Source: Nitrococcus sp. (GTDB taxonomy: Bacteria > Pseudomonadota > Gammaproteobacteria > Nitrococcales > Nitrococcaceae). From it: 40,136 nt of DNA. Position 1 is the first letter of the stretch, and each line of letters begins with the position of its first letter. Under the pieces are notes generated by a model. It had not been told where the DNA came from, did no database searches, and saw only the letters and a list, made by a program, of their open reading frames with translations. Shown here piece by piece: positions 25,426 to 32,430 of this stretch. A program made the position numbers and the translations under genes. The DNA lies in the NCBI GenBank assembly GCA_030452265.1, contig JAKDMQ010000003.1:1-40136 (forward strand), in the 5' to 3' direction.

Positions 25426-25824
25426 TCCCGATCAACCTGAAGATGCCTGATTGCAGGCAACACCGGTTTTCCCCTGTGGAGGATAGGTCCGGTGCGAACC
25501 AACGGGCCCGTTGCGGGCCGAGCTTTGAGTACGCATCACCTCCTATTCGATGTGCTTGGGTTGAAGAAATGGATTGGCTTGACTCAGCAACACCTCGGTT
25601 GAGTGGGGCGAAAGGGACTTTCGCGGGGTTGTAAGAACGCTCGCCGCTGCCTTGCGGCAGTCGGTTCGAGCGGATCTGAAACGACGGGCAAAAGCCTGTC
25701 GATCGAGTCGACCGAACGGTCGATGACTTGGACGATGGACCGACGGCCGCTCGGCCGGCGCGCTGGATCCGGTCCTTGGCGCGCATGCCCGATTCGACGA
25801 GACGTCGAGGGTGGGCGACCCTTT

Positions 25825-25857
25825 GCCACTGAGCCGCAGTGGCCACGGATAAATCGG
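25825..25857. repeat. Repeated hairpin with conserved flank, copy 1
   Basis: GCCACTG-AGCCG-CAGTGGC forms a perfect 7-base-pair stem, followed directly by CACGGATAAATCGG. A second copy lies at 28057-28090. In that copy one base pair of the stem is changed on both sides (C-G to T-A), so pairing is kept. The flank CACGGATAAA is identical. Function unknown. Confidence 0.65.
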
Positions 25858-26218
25858 TCGTGGGCGGCAGTCTACGAACGCGTCATTCGCGCGTCATCGG
25901 GAAAGTCGGCTCTGGCGAGGCGTCGATTACGGCAGCGCCACCCGCGTCACTACCCCGCTGCGCTCGCTAGTGACACGGGCGGCGTCGCGGCGTGGCAGCC
26001 CTGGCGCCAGGCGTTCGCCTGTCACGGGGCTGCAGCAAGACAATCTCGCGGGTCATTGGCGCGGCTTCACCTGCCCACAGGGGTCCACAGGCCGCGCGCA
26101 GCGCGCGCCCGCCCTTGGCTGCGCGAGTGAGAGGACTCGCTTTGCCGTGGCAGGCAGGGCCTGTGGACTCTGTGGACAGCTGATTTGCAAGTGCGTGCCG
26201 GCTTCGAGCGGCCCATGG

Positions 26219-26243
26219 GCGATTATTACAGTGTAATAATCGC
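26219..26243. promoter_or_regulatory. 25-base perfect AT-rich palindrome, copy 1
   Basis: The 12-base arm GCGATTATTACA and its exact reverse complement flank one central G. It lies 110 bases after the DUF6573 stop, at the edge of the gene-free region. A near-identical copy lies at 30508-30529. The AT-rich symmetrical core in GC-rich DNA suggests a binding site for a dimeric regulator or partition protein encoded by the element. Confidence 0.6.
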
Positions 26244-26352
26244 CCGCGGCTGGATCTCAGTGGATCACCCGACAGATTCGGGGCGCTTGAAAAGATGGGC
26301 GCCACTTTTACCCAAGTGGCCAGGGAGAAGATGCCGGTACCGGCCGAGGTGG

Positions 26353-26775
26353 TCAGTCCTCGTTCGGCAGCAGGATGGTCATGACCGACTCGCCGCCATC
26401 GCCGGGGCCAATCACCAGCTTCAACGTGGTGAGCTCAGCCTCGGTTGAGCGGCCGTCGCGGGGCACGCGGTAGAGCTCGAACAGAAGCTCGTAGCCCGCC
26501 TTGGCATTCGCCCGTGCAGCGTAGGCGGCCATGAAGAGCACGTCCCACAAGCGACCCGACTGATCCTGATGGGTCTGCTGTCGGTCGCTGTCGGCATCGC
26601 ACCAGGCCACGCAGTCTGCCCAGGCGTGCTCCGTGATGGCTACCGGCAAGCGGAAACCGGCCTCCCGAGCCATGGCTCCTGCATCGATCAAGACGCCCTC
26701 GGCCAAAGCCTGGGCGCGAGTGTAGATGCATATGACCCTCCCGAATATCGGGTGATCATTGGGTTGATCGCTCAT
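26353..26775 (-). CDS. DUF6573 family protein
   Basis: The start at 26775 has AAGGAG well placed upstream; the longer frame to 27063 only shadows radC. The 140-residue protein begins MSDQPNDHPIFGRVICIYTR and continues AQALAEGVLIDAGAMAREAG, then FRLPVAITEHAWADCVAW. This is the conserved N-terminal block of a family found on plasmids and ICEs next to radC and antirestriction genes. Function is unknown. It is the last gene of the maintenance block before the gene-free region. Confidence 0.8.
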   Translation of the reverse strand: MSDQPNDHPIFGRVICIYTRAQALAEGVLIDAGAMAREAGFRLPVAITEHAWADCVAWCDADSDRQQTHQDQSGRLWDVLFMAAYAARANAKAGYELLFELYRVPRDGRSTEAELTTLKLVIGPGDGGESVMTILLPNED

Positions 26776-26818
26776 CGTGATTCTCCTTGGGATTGCGACC
26801 TCGGAGACGTACCTCCTG

Positions 26819-26849
26819 CCTGCCGGGAGGCGCACGCCTTCCCGGCAGG
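26819..26849 (-). repeat. Intergenic hairpin between radC and the DUF6573 gene
   Basis: CCTGCCGGGA and its exact reverse complement TCCCGGCAGG are separated by 11 bases. There is no run of T after it on the transcribed strand, so it is unlike a simple intrinsic terminator. It could stabilise or attenuate the message between radC and the DUF6573 gene. Confidence 0.55.
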
Positions 26850-26872
26850 TCGGTGGGTGATGACAAATGGGC

Positions 26873-27382
26873 TCAGAGGAGCCCGCGTTCGGAAAAGGAC
26901 ACGCTCTCGCCGGCGGCAACGACGAAGTGATCGAGCACTCGTATATCCACCAGCGCCAACGCATCCCGCAACCGCCGGGTGATCGCCTCGTCGGCATGGC
27001 TTGGCTCGGCGACCCCCGAGGGGTGGTTATGGAAGAAGACGACCGCGGCCGCATTGGCCTCAAGGGCCCGCTGCACCACGGGCCGCGGATAAACCGAGGC
27101 GCCGTCGATGGTGCCTTGGAACATCTCCGCCAGCTGGATGACCCGGTGGCGGTTGTCGAGGAAGATCGTGCCGAAGACTTCGTGCTTGCGATCGGCGAGC
27201 TTCAATCGAAGAAAAGCCCGCGTCTGCTCCGGACTGCCGAGTGTGCGACCCGCACGATGGCGATCCGTAAGAACGGACAGCGCCAGGTTGATCACGGAGT
27301 CCTTCTCCTTGCGGTTGAGCGCGCTCGGCTGCAACGTATCGAATCGATTTGCGTGCAGCGACGCTGTGGTCTCGATGTTCAT
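26873..27382 (-). CDS. radC: RadC-like JAB/MPN-domain protein
   Basis: The 169-residue protein has the C-terminal JAB1/MPN+ core of Rad[16 protein letters not shown], the metal-binding HNHPSG motif and a following Asp in a helix ([11 protein letters not shown]), ending [10 protein letters not shown]. The helix-hairpin-helix found in chromosomal RadC is missing, as is usual for mobile-element copies. GAGGAG lies upstream of the ATG at 27382. The catalytic role is unsettled; the family is very frequent on ICEs and plasmids and may act as a metalloprotease or DNA-processing factor. Confidence 0.92.
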   Translation of the reverse strand: MNIETTASLHANRFDTLQPSALNRKEKDSVINLALSVLTDRHRAGRTLGSPEQTRAFLRLKLADRKHEVFGTIFLDNRHRVIQLAEMFQGTIDGASVYPRPVVQRALEANAAAVVFFHNHPSGVAEPSHADEAITRRLRDALALVDIRVLDHFVVAAGESVSFSERGLL

Positions 27383-27404
27383 TGGGGTCTCCTCAGGTAA
27401 AGCT

Positions 27405-27472
27405 GGGGAGCCCGATCCCGCGGGGATGGCTCCCCGAGGGGTTGAAGGTGGCCGGGCGATGAAATCACCCGG
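27405..27472 (-). repeat. Two intergenic hairpins between the DUF3577 gene and radC
   Basis: The first hairpin (27405-27435) has GGGGAGCC, a 2-base bulge and ATCCC on one arm, and GGGAT followed by GGCTCCCC on the other: 13 paired bases around a 3-base loop. The second (27452-27472) pairs CCGGGCGAT with ATCACCCGG, with one G-T wobble. Neither has a T-run on the minus strand. They lie between the STY4534 stop and the radC ribosome-binding site. Confidence 0.6.
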
Positions 27473-27486
27473 TCGTTGGTGGCGGA

Positions 27487-27882
27487 TTAGGCGGCCTGCT
27501 CGCTCTCGAACGGTTGGCCGTCGACCTTGGCCCAGCCGACTCGCAACAGGCGAGCCTTCAGGCTGACCCCGGTCTCACCGGCCTTGTCACCGTTTTTGTA
27601 GGTGTAGGCTGCAGCGAGGAGATCGCTGAGCGTGAACCCAACGAGCACCTTGAGCTTGCCCTCGACGGCCGGCTTGAGCTGACGCACGATCTGCTGCGCC
27701 TGCTTGCCGGAGACGCGACACTCGAAATAGGTGTACTGGGCGTCATCGACGCTGCCCCTAAGAGCGGCGATGGTGACACTGAAGAAGGGCGAGCCTTCCT
27801 TCGGCGTCACCTCCCGGATACGGTTGAGATAACCGATACCGGTGGTGTAGAGGTCGAAATACTTCGTAGCGTCGTTGGACAT
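27487..27882 (-). CDS. STY4534-family ICE replication-associated protein (DUF3577)
   Basis: The start at 27882 has AGGAG upstream and gives 131 residues beginning [20 protein letters not shown]. Further features are [20 protein letters not shown] and [17 protein letters not shown], the conserved block of the STY4534/DUF3577 family. These proteins have an OB-fold-like pattern similar to single-strand-binding proteins and are encoded in the replication part of GI-type ICEs. A role in binding single-stranded DNA is probable but not shown. No separate ssb gene is seen in the window. Confidence 0.85.
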   Translation of the reverse strand: MSNDATKYFDLYTTGIGYLNRIREVTPKEGSPFFSVTIAALRGSVDDAQYTYFECRVSGKQAQQIVRQLKPAVEGKLKVLVGFTLSDLLAAAYTYKNGDKAGETGVSLKARLLRVGWAKVDGQPFESEQAA

Positions 27883-27885
27883 GGC

Positions 27886-27920
27886 CGTTCTCCTGCAAAC
27901 GCAGTGGAATCCGGAGAACG
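27886..27920 (-). promoter_or_regulatory. Hairpin that can hide the ribosome-binding site of the DUF3577 gene
   Basis: On the minus strand CGTTCTCC is followed after 19 bases by GGAGAACG, an exact 8-base partner that contains the GGAG ribosome-binding site just before the ATG at 27882. Folding would block ribosome access, so translation could be controlled by protein binding or RNA changes upstream. Confidence 0.45.
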
Positions 27921-28056
27921 CGCCAACCCTCTCGGGCGCACATCCCCGGCAGGGTGGGAGTAGAGGCGAGATCGCAAACGAACTCTGCTGGGCTGGCACC
28001 GTTGCCTCGCGGCGCAGGTGTGCGCATCGGTTTCACAGCCCGACGATGCATCGGCT

Positions 28057-28090
28057 GTCACTGAGACCGCAGTGACCACGGATAAAACCG
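28057..28090. repeat. Repeated hairpin with conserved flank, copy 2
   Basis: GTCACTG-AGACCG-CAGTGAC is followed directly by CACGGATAAAACCG. It matches the copy at 25825-25857 apart from one compensated base pair, one extra loop base and two flank changes. It lies just after the parM stop, between parM and the DUF3577 gene. A separate 10-base palindrome, CGATGCATCG, lies at 28044-28053. Confidence 0.65.
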
Positions 28091-28093
28091 CTC

Positions 28094-29110
28094 TCAGGCC
28101 GGCTCCTGACAGACATAGCGCAGGTACTTGAGCATGCCGCGCGCGTTGGCGAAGGCGGGATGGGGCGCGATGGCCTGATTGGAAAACCAGTCCTGGATGT
28201 CGTCGGCGAGCGCGAGGGCGCCGCCACCGACGAACAGGATCCGCTCGAGCTCGGCGCCACGCCCGAGCTGGCGCTCCGTCTCGGCATGCAGGCGCTCTAC
28301 GAGCTCTCGGCGCGCAGCGCGGACTTGATCCGCCACATCGTGGCTCTTGCCGAACAGGCGGACCACGCCGGTACGCACGGCCTCCTCGGTCGCCTGTTCG
28401 GAGAGCTCCTCGAGGTCGAACCTTGCGCGGATTGCGGCCGCCACCTGGCGCTTGAGATCGAGCAACCCACAGCGAAGCGATCCGGAACTGTCGTGGCGCA
28501 CGGCCTCCCCGGCGACCACGACGAAATCCGTGGTCCGGCCACCGATATCGATCACCGCGACGGGCGCGCCGAGTCGCTCGGCCTCGAGCTGCACGCCGCC
28601 ATTCGCCTCGCAGATGACGTGGTCGTACCAGGCCGCAAGCGCTTCGGGGATGACCTCGTGGAAGGCGATCGCGGCCGGCAGGCGGCCGTCGCTGGGCTGC
28701 ACGGTCTGCTTGAGACTCGCCCGCTTGCGCTCAATGAGCTCCAATCGCTGAGCGCCGTCCTCGAGGTAGTAGCTGCTCACGGGCAAGCCGGAGACTGCAT
28801 GAACCGATTGGCCGGCGAGGCCAGCCTCATGCAGGGCGTGCTGGACGATGGCGCGATTGAGGCCGGAGAAGGGATAGCCGTCGAAGTGCGTCGGCTCGCC
28901 GTCCACCTCGCCGACCGCAAAGCGCGTGTCATCCGTCTCGTACTCGAACACCCGCGGCGCGCTGGCGTTCAGCCAGGTGATGTTCGAGCGACCGATCCGT
29001 GCCCACGATGGGATCGCGATCAATCGTCCATCGGGCAAAGCGATCTTGGTGAACGCATAGCCATCATCGAGGCCGATGCTGATGGGATTCAGGGTCTCGT
29101 TGTCGGCCAC
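28094..29110 (-). CDS. parM: ParM/StbA-like actin-family ATPase
   Basis: GTG 29110 is preferred to GTG 29116, because GGAGG lies 5 bases before 29110 and overlaps 29116. The 338-residue protein has the actin-fold pattern: phosphate-1 loop ISIGLDDGYAFTKIAL, phosphate-2 loop VAVIDIGGRTTDFVVV, and adenosine motif ILFVGGGALALADDI. Such proteins form filaments that push plasmid copies apart. Presence in an ICE beside a ParB homologue, with no ParA seen, suggests that partition of the excised, replicating form relies on a ParM-type system. A ParR-like gene precedes it by 28 bases. Confidence 0.88.
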   Translation of the reverse strand: MADNETLNPISIGLDDGYAFTKIALPDGRLIAIPSWARIGRSNITWLNASAPRVFEYETDDTRFAVGEVDGEPTHFDGYPFSGLNRAIVQHALHEAGLAGQSVHAVSGLPVSSYYLEDGAQRLELIERKRASLKQTVQPSDGRLPAAIAFHEVIPEALAAWYDHVICEANGGVQLEAERLGAPVAVIDIGGRTTDFVVVAGEAVRHDSSGSLRCGLLDLKRQVAAAIRARFDLEELSEQATEEAVRTGVVRLFGKSHDVADQVRAARRELVERLHAETERQLGRGAELERILFVGGGALALADDIQDWFSNQAIAPHPAFANARGMLKYLRYVCQEPA

Positions 29111-29138
29111 GTTCACCTCCGGCTGTTCAACATGGGGT

Positions 29139-29519
29139 TCAGCCGATCACCTTGCGCAGATGGGCAAAGGGCTTGGAGCCGGCGCTTGTTTGCAGAGCGG
29201 CCATCGGCGCCTCAGCGGGTTGCGAGCGCAGTTCATGGTCGGTCCGGTCATTCGCGCGCGAGCCTTCCAGCCAACCGGCGTAAGGCGTCTTCGGAATCGC
29301 CGGCACGTGAGGCTCACGGCTTTTTCCGCCGTCGGACTCAGCGCTGCGAAGCCAGCGGCCCTCGGCCAGAAAGCCCTGCACCAGCAGCGAGCGCAGCCAG
29401 TCCTGGCCGCGCTTGCGCTGGAGCACAGCGAGCCGCTTCAAGATCAGTCGCTCGAGCACCAACCCCGGGTCGAGGGTGACGCTGAGACGTTTCGGGGAAC
29501 TGATTTCAGATACCGACAT
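29139..29519 (-). CDS. ParR-like partner of ParM (putative)
   Basis: ATG 29519 gives 126 residues; a GTG at 29531 is possible. The N-terminal part, SVTLDPGLVLERLILKRLAV followed by RKRGQDWLRSLLVQGFLAEG, reads as a strand then two helices, as in ribbon-helix-helix ParR/StbB adaptors. The long polar C-terminal tail would contact ParM filaments. No known family is recognised with certainty; the call rests on the fold pattern, size and place directly before parM. The centromere it would bind is not assigned; the inverted repeats at 29577, 28057 or 30508 are candidates. Confidence 0.6.
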   Translation of the reverse strand: MSVSEISSPKRLSVTLDPGLVLERLILKRLAVLQRKRGQDWLRSLLVQGFLAEGRWLRSAESDGGKSREPHVPAIPKTPYAGWLEGSRANDRTDHELRSQPAEAPMAALQTSAGSKPFAHLRKVIG

Positions 29520-29576
29520 GGCGGTGCTCACGTGAATGATCGCTGCCGTGATTATTCGCTGTGGGGAGGCACAGGT

Positions 29577-29594
29577 CAGAACAAACGTGTTCTG
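29577..29594. repeat. Intergenic hairpin before the ParR-like gene
   Basis: CAGAACA-AACG-TGTTCTG is a perfect 7-base-pair stem, extended by AGG/CCT beyond a one-base bulge. It lies 58 bases before the ParR-like start, in the 98-base gap after the PFL_4669 gene. It could be a ParR site or an RNA structure. Confidence 0.5.
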
Positions 29595-29629
29595 CCTGCG
29601 TGGGGGTTACGCTCCGCCAAGCTCGGGGT

Positions 29630-30400
29630 TCAGGCGCTATTCGGTAGCGCCCGGAGACGGATCGGATCGGTGACGGGGTTCGCGCGCGGCTCATTCACGA
29701 TTGCGGGGGCATGAGCTGCCCGGCGGGTACCGGCAAGAACCTCGCCCGGCACTTCGCCCATAGACTCCATGGCCTGCACCGCCTTCGCCGTAGCCTGTTC
29801 GAGATCACGGCGCGTCACACCCATGAATCGATAGCCGATGGGGCTCTGCAAGGCGCGCCGCAGGACCCGACCGCCTTGTTGCAAGCTGCGCTCGGCCTCC
29901 TCGCGCGTGAGAAGCCCGACATGACGCGCGCTCAGGACCTTGCAGGCCAGAGCGTCGAACACGCCGACCAAGCGGGCCGCGCGGAAGGCATAGGGGTTGC
30001 TGAAGTTGAGGGTCACGCGTACCGGCTTGACCGATACCGGTGAGGCGACCTCGAGTGCGCCCATGGCTTCGTAGCGGGGCGCGAGCGCTCGCTCCATGCT
30101 CGAGAGTTCCTGCTCAGCGTGGTCCAGCGCATCATGGATCCTCAGCATCCACCAGTCGGCGTATGGATCGTCGGCGCGGGCGCCGTGCCAGACGGAGCGA
30201 ACCAGATTGGCGAAGCCGATGAGTCCGATGATGGCGGGCTTCTCGGCGCTGTAGCCGCGGCCCTTCACCAGCCGCTGCGCCAGATGGGTCTGCAAGGTGA
30301 GCACCGCGCCACCGCGCAGTACCCCAGGGCGATCTTCGGGTTGCGCCGGGTTCGTCCCGGATGACGGCGATGCGGATTCGGTGGACAGTGACTGGATCAT
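29630..30400 (-). CDS. ICE protein, PFL_4669 family (TIGR03761)
   Basis: ATG 30400 is taken as start (256 residues); GTG 30412 is possible. The protein contains GAVLTLQTHLAQRLVKGRGY, IGLIGFANLVRSVWHGARAD, DDPYADWWMLRIHDAL and a late VTLNFSNPYAFRAARLVGVF. These are the conserved blocks of the PFL_4669 family, which always lies in the replication part of PFGI-1-type ICEs. The biochemical role is unknown; it is helical and probably cytoplasmic. A copy of the AT-rich palindrome lies about 110 bases before the start. Confidence 0.9.
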   Translation of the reverse strand: MIQSLSTESASPSSGTNPAQPEDRPGVLRGGAVLTLQTHLAQRLVKGRGYSAEKPAIIGLIGFANLVRSVWHGARADDPYADWWMLRIHDALDHAEQELSSMERALAPRYEAMGALEVASPVSVKPVRVTLNFSNPYAFRAARLVGVFDALACKVLSARHVGLLTREEAERSLQQGGRVLRRALQSPIGYRFMGVTRRDLEQATAKAVQAMESMGEVPGEVLAGTRRAAHAPAIVNEPRANPVTDPIRLRALPNSA

Positions 30401-30507
30401 GGCAATGCGCACTCGCTGTCCGCTGAACTTGGGCCACCATCAACGCATGGATGGGAGACGAGTTGGAGCGGGAATGCCCGCACGCGGCGTCGTGCTTCCG
30501 GGGGAGA

Positions 30508-30529
30508 ATTATTACAGTGTAATAATCGC
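30508..30529. promoter_or_regulatory. AT-rich palindrome, copy 2
   Basis: The 9-base arms ATTATTACA and TGTAATAAT flank a central G, and the CGC that follows is the same as in copy 1 (26219-26243). The two copies share 22 consecutive positions. It lies 17 bases beyond the STY4528 stop, in the gap before the PFL_4669 gene. It is probably a binding site of an element-encoded regulator or partition protein. Confidence 0.6.
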
Positions 30530-30546
30530 AACGCGGGTCAGCGGGA

Positions 30547-31776
30547 CTATCGCTGCGGCGCCTTCGGCATGCCAAGGCGCTTGCGGATCTCGGCGAGCGG
30601 GCTCTCGCCGGGTGCTCGTGCCGCGCGCTCCTTGCGCTCACGCTGCGCCGCCTCCTCGCGCAGGCGCTCCGCCTCACGCCGGCGCCGATCACGTTCGGCC
30701 TGGATCTTGAGGCCAAGATTCGGCACGAAACCGCCACGGTTCACCTGCACGCACAGGTGGTGGAGATAGCGGAGCTCGTCGTAGACCGGCTTGGCACCGC
30801 GTTGTTCGGCCAGAAGGCGACCAGCGAGCTCATCCAGCACCGGTTGCCGATCTTCCACTGGGATCGTCGCGAGATACCGCGCCGCGAGTGCGCGCTGGTT
30901 GTCCTTGAGGCGCGCTGGAACGATCAACGTCTCGATCGAGACGGCCTCGCGCGCGGATTCTGAGTAATTCTTCGGGGTTGTTGTTGTTGTAGTTGTATTT
31001 ATATATTTACTACTACTACGGAGCACCGCCTTTGAATTTTGAGGGTCCGGCTTCACCACCTTCGATTTTTGGTCCTGGTCGGCCCGATCCCGTCGCGCGC
31101 CCGAGCTCGACAGCCTCGCGAGTACCTCGGCGTTGAAGCTGAAGTAGCGCCGGTCACCTCCGCGCTCAATGGCATGAATCGCATCCAGACGCCGCTCGAT
31201 CGGGTTCACCGGCGCCAGCACATCCTTACCGGAGCGAATGTCATCATCCAGTGTCGCGGATACAGCCGCCACCACGCAGCGCACTCTGGCATGATGGTGG
31301 TTTGCGGCATCCTGTAGGAACGCCATGTATCCGGGATCCAGGTGCAGCGCATCGGCCAGAGGCAGCGGTTCGTCGTGCAGCGCATAGACGTTGCCACCGA
31401 ATCGCCCGTTTGCTTCGCGGCTTCGTGCACACAGCGACAGCCACCGCGTCGCGCGCAGGATGGCGATGGCACGGGAGACGGTGGAGGTCGATGAGATGTT
31501 CGCAAGCCGCGCGATATCGGCGTAGCTCGGGAACTCGGCCTTGGCGCCGGTGCCCCGGCCGCTCTGGCAGATGACCATCCAGACCAGCTTGTCGACGGGT
31601 TCCAGGATCGGGTCCTGCACGACGACCACGGGGAAGGCGTGGTGGGAGTTGCCGAGAAAGAGCAGCGCGTCCGCGTTGGCAGCGTGGCCTGCGCGGCGCC
31701 CGCGCGCGAGCGTCTCGCGAATCAGGGCATCGAGGGCGTAGGTCTGCGGTCGGATTTCCGGGTCATCTTGCGCCAT
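30547..31776 (-). CDS. STY4528-family ICE replication protein
   Basis: The 409-residue protein has a winged-helix DNA-binding part in its first half (DKLVWMVICQ, FPSYADIARLANISSTSTVS, RAIAILRATRWLSLCARSRE) and a charged coiled-coil C-terminus. It matches the STY4528 pathogenicity-island replication proteins. A linker carries a Ser run, KYIN and seven Thr residues (about 252-265). In the DNA this linker is a trinucleotide-repeat and AT-rich island (30977-31019), perhaps a site of strand opening. It would start replication of the excised circle. Upstream neighbour DUF2857 ends 21 bases before it. Confidence 0.86.
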   Translation of the reverse strand: MAQDDPEIRPQTYALDALIRETLARGRRAGHAANADALLFLGNSHHAFPVVVVQDPILEPVDKLVWMVICQSGRGTGAKAEFPSYADIARLANISSTSTVSRAIAILRATRWLSLCARSREANGRFGGNVYALHDEPLPLADALHLDPGYMAFLQDAANHHHARVRCVVAAVSATLDDDIRSGKDVLAPVNPIERRLDAIHAIERGGDRRYFSFNAEVLARLSSSGARRDRADQDQKSKVVKPDPQNSKAVLRSSSKYINTTTTTTTPKNYSESAREAVSIETLIVPARLKDNQRALAARYLATIPVEDRQPVLDELAGRLLAEQRGAKPVYDELRYLHHLCVQVNRGGFVPNLGLKIQAERDRRRREAERLREEAAQRERKERAARAPGESPLAEIRKRLGMPKAPQR

Positions 31777-31797
31777 GCCGTCGTTCGCTCACCAGTC

Positions 31798-32430
31798 TCA
31801 CCTGCTGGCGGCGCGTCGTTCTTGGCTCGGTGCTGCTTGTGATCCTGTTACAGGCTGGTCAGCGGGTGCGTAGACGTCACCGTACTCAAGCCAACGCTGC
31901 ACCAGGTTCCAGATCGCACGCATCGATGCGCCCGATTCTTGCTGAATCGCGAGGTACTCTCTGGGGTCCAGTTCCTCGTTCGCGGCCGATTCGAGACGCG
32001 TGGAAAGCGCCCGCCAAAGCCGGTGACCGGTTTCCTCGTCCGGCTCCGGCGGTCGACCGACGGCGGGCTCCAGCGCGAGCATGCGACGCAGCCGGGTGTA
32101 CTCTCTGGAGCCGACACCGAAGAGACTGCGCATCATCTCAAGCGGTGCGTCGGCCTGGAGCAGATCGCGCTGCAGCTCCTCGGTCTCTCGGCTGGCACGC
32201 AGGTTCGCGATCATCGGCCAGAACACTCCGCGATCGAGCGCGATCTTAAGACAGTGCGCTTGCAGCGCGCCCACTCGATAGAGGTCTGCAAGGTTCAGCT
32301 CGCGCAAGGCTTCGATCTCCCTTGGCCCGAACTGCATCGCACGCAGTGCGTGCTGATCACCCTCGGCGAGGCTGCGCATCGCGTAGAGCAACACGGCGGT
32401 GACGAGATCGGCTTCCTTGGTGCCGATCAT
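31798..32430 (-). CDS. DUF2857 family protein
   Basis: The 210-residue protein is helical and contains FGPREIEALRELNLADLYRV, MMRSLFGVGSREYTRLRRML and a C-terminal SGASMRAIWNLVQRWLEYGD. These are conserved blocks of DUF2857, found next to parB in GI-type ICEs. The GVGSREYTRLRRML segment resembles the second half of a helix-turn-helix. Related proteins in some elements are linked with transcription control; no role is shown here. It overlaps parB by 4 bases. Confidence 0.88.
   Translation of the reverse strand: MIGTKEADLVTAVLLYAMRSLAEGDQHALRAMQFGPREIEALRELNLADLYRVGALQAHCLKIALDRGVFWPMIANLRASRETEELQRDLLQADAPLEMMRSLFGVGSREYTRLRRMLALEPAVGRPPEPDEETGHRLWRALSTRLESAANEELDPREYLAIQQESGASMRAIWNLVQRWLEYGDVYAPADQPVTGSQAAPSQERRAASR

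Larger units (their letters stand above)
25426..26352. other. 927-base gene-free region rich in inverted repeats (candidate origin)
   Basis: No frame here shows family character or a convincing start. Inverted repeats seen are TGCCTG-N4-CAGGCA (25444-25459), AACGGGCCCGTT (25501-25512), GCGAAAG-GGA-CTTTCGC (25608-25624), TCGACC-GAAC-GGTCGA (25708-25723), the repeated hairpin at 25825-25843, CCCGCGTCACTA with an 11/12 partner (25941-25979), an 11-base pair GTCCACAGGCC/GGCCTGTGGAC (26083-26093 and 26158-26168) and GCGAGT-N6-ACTCGC (26123-26140). TGTGGA recurs at 25475, 26162 and 26171. It lies between the replication/maintenance and transfer blocks, a natural place for oriT or oriV. Which one, if either, cannot be told from sequence alone. 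Confidence 0.45.

Noticed and set aside
25603-26130. 175-codon frame in the gene-free region
   Set aside because: It runs across many inverted repeats, has Arg/Ala/Gly-biased content, no ribosome-binding site and no family features.
26819-26849. Intrinsic terminator between radC and the DUF6573 gene
   Set aside because: The stem is strong but there is no T-run on the transcribed strand and the next gene has a good ribosome-binding site.
28160-29479. 439-codon plus-strand frame opposite parM
   Set aside because: The minus strand has the complete actin-fold motifs; this frame has only low-complexity composition.
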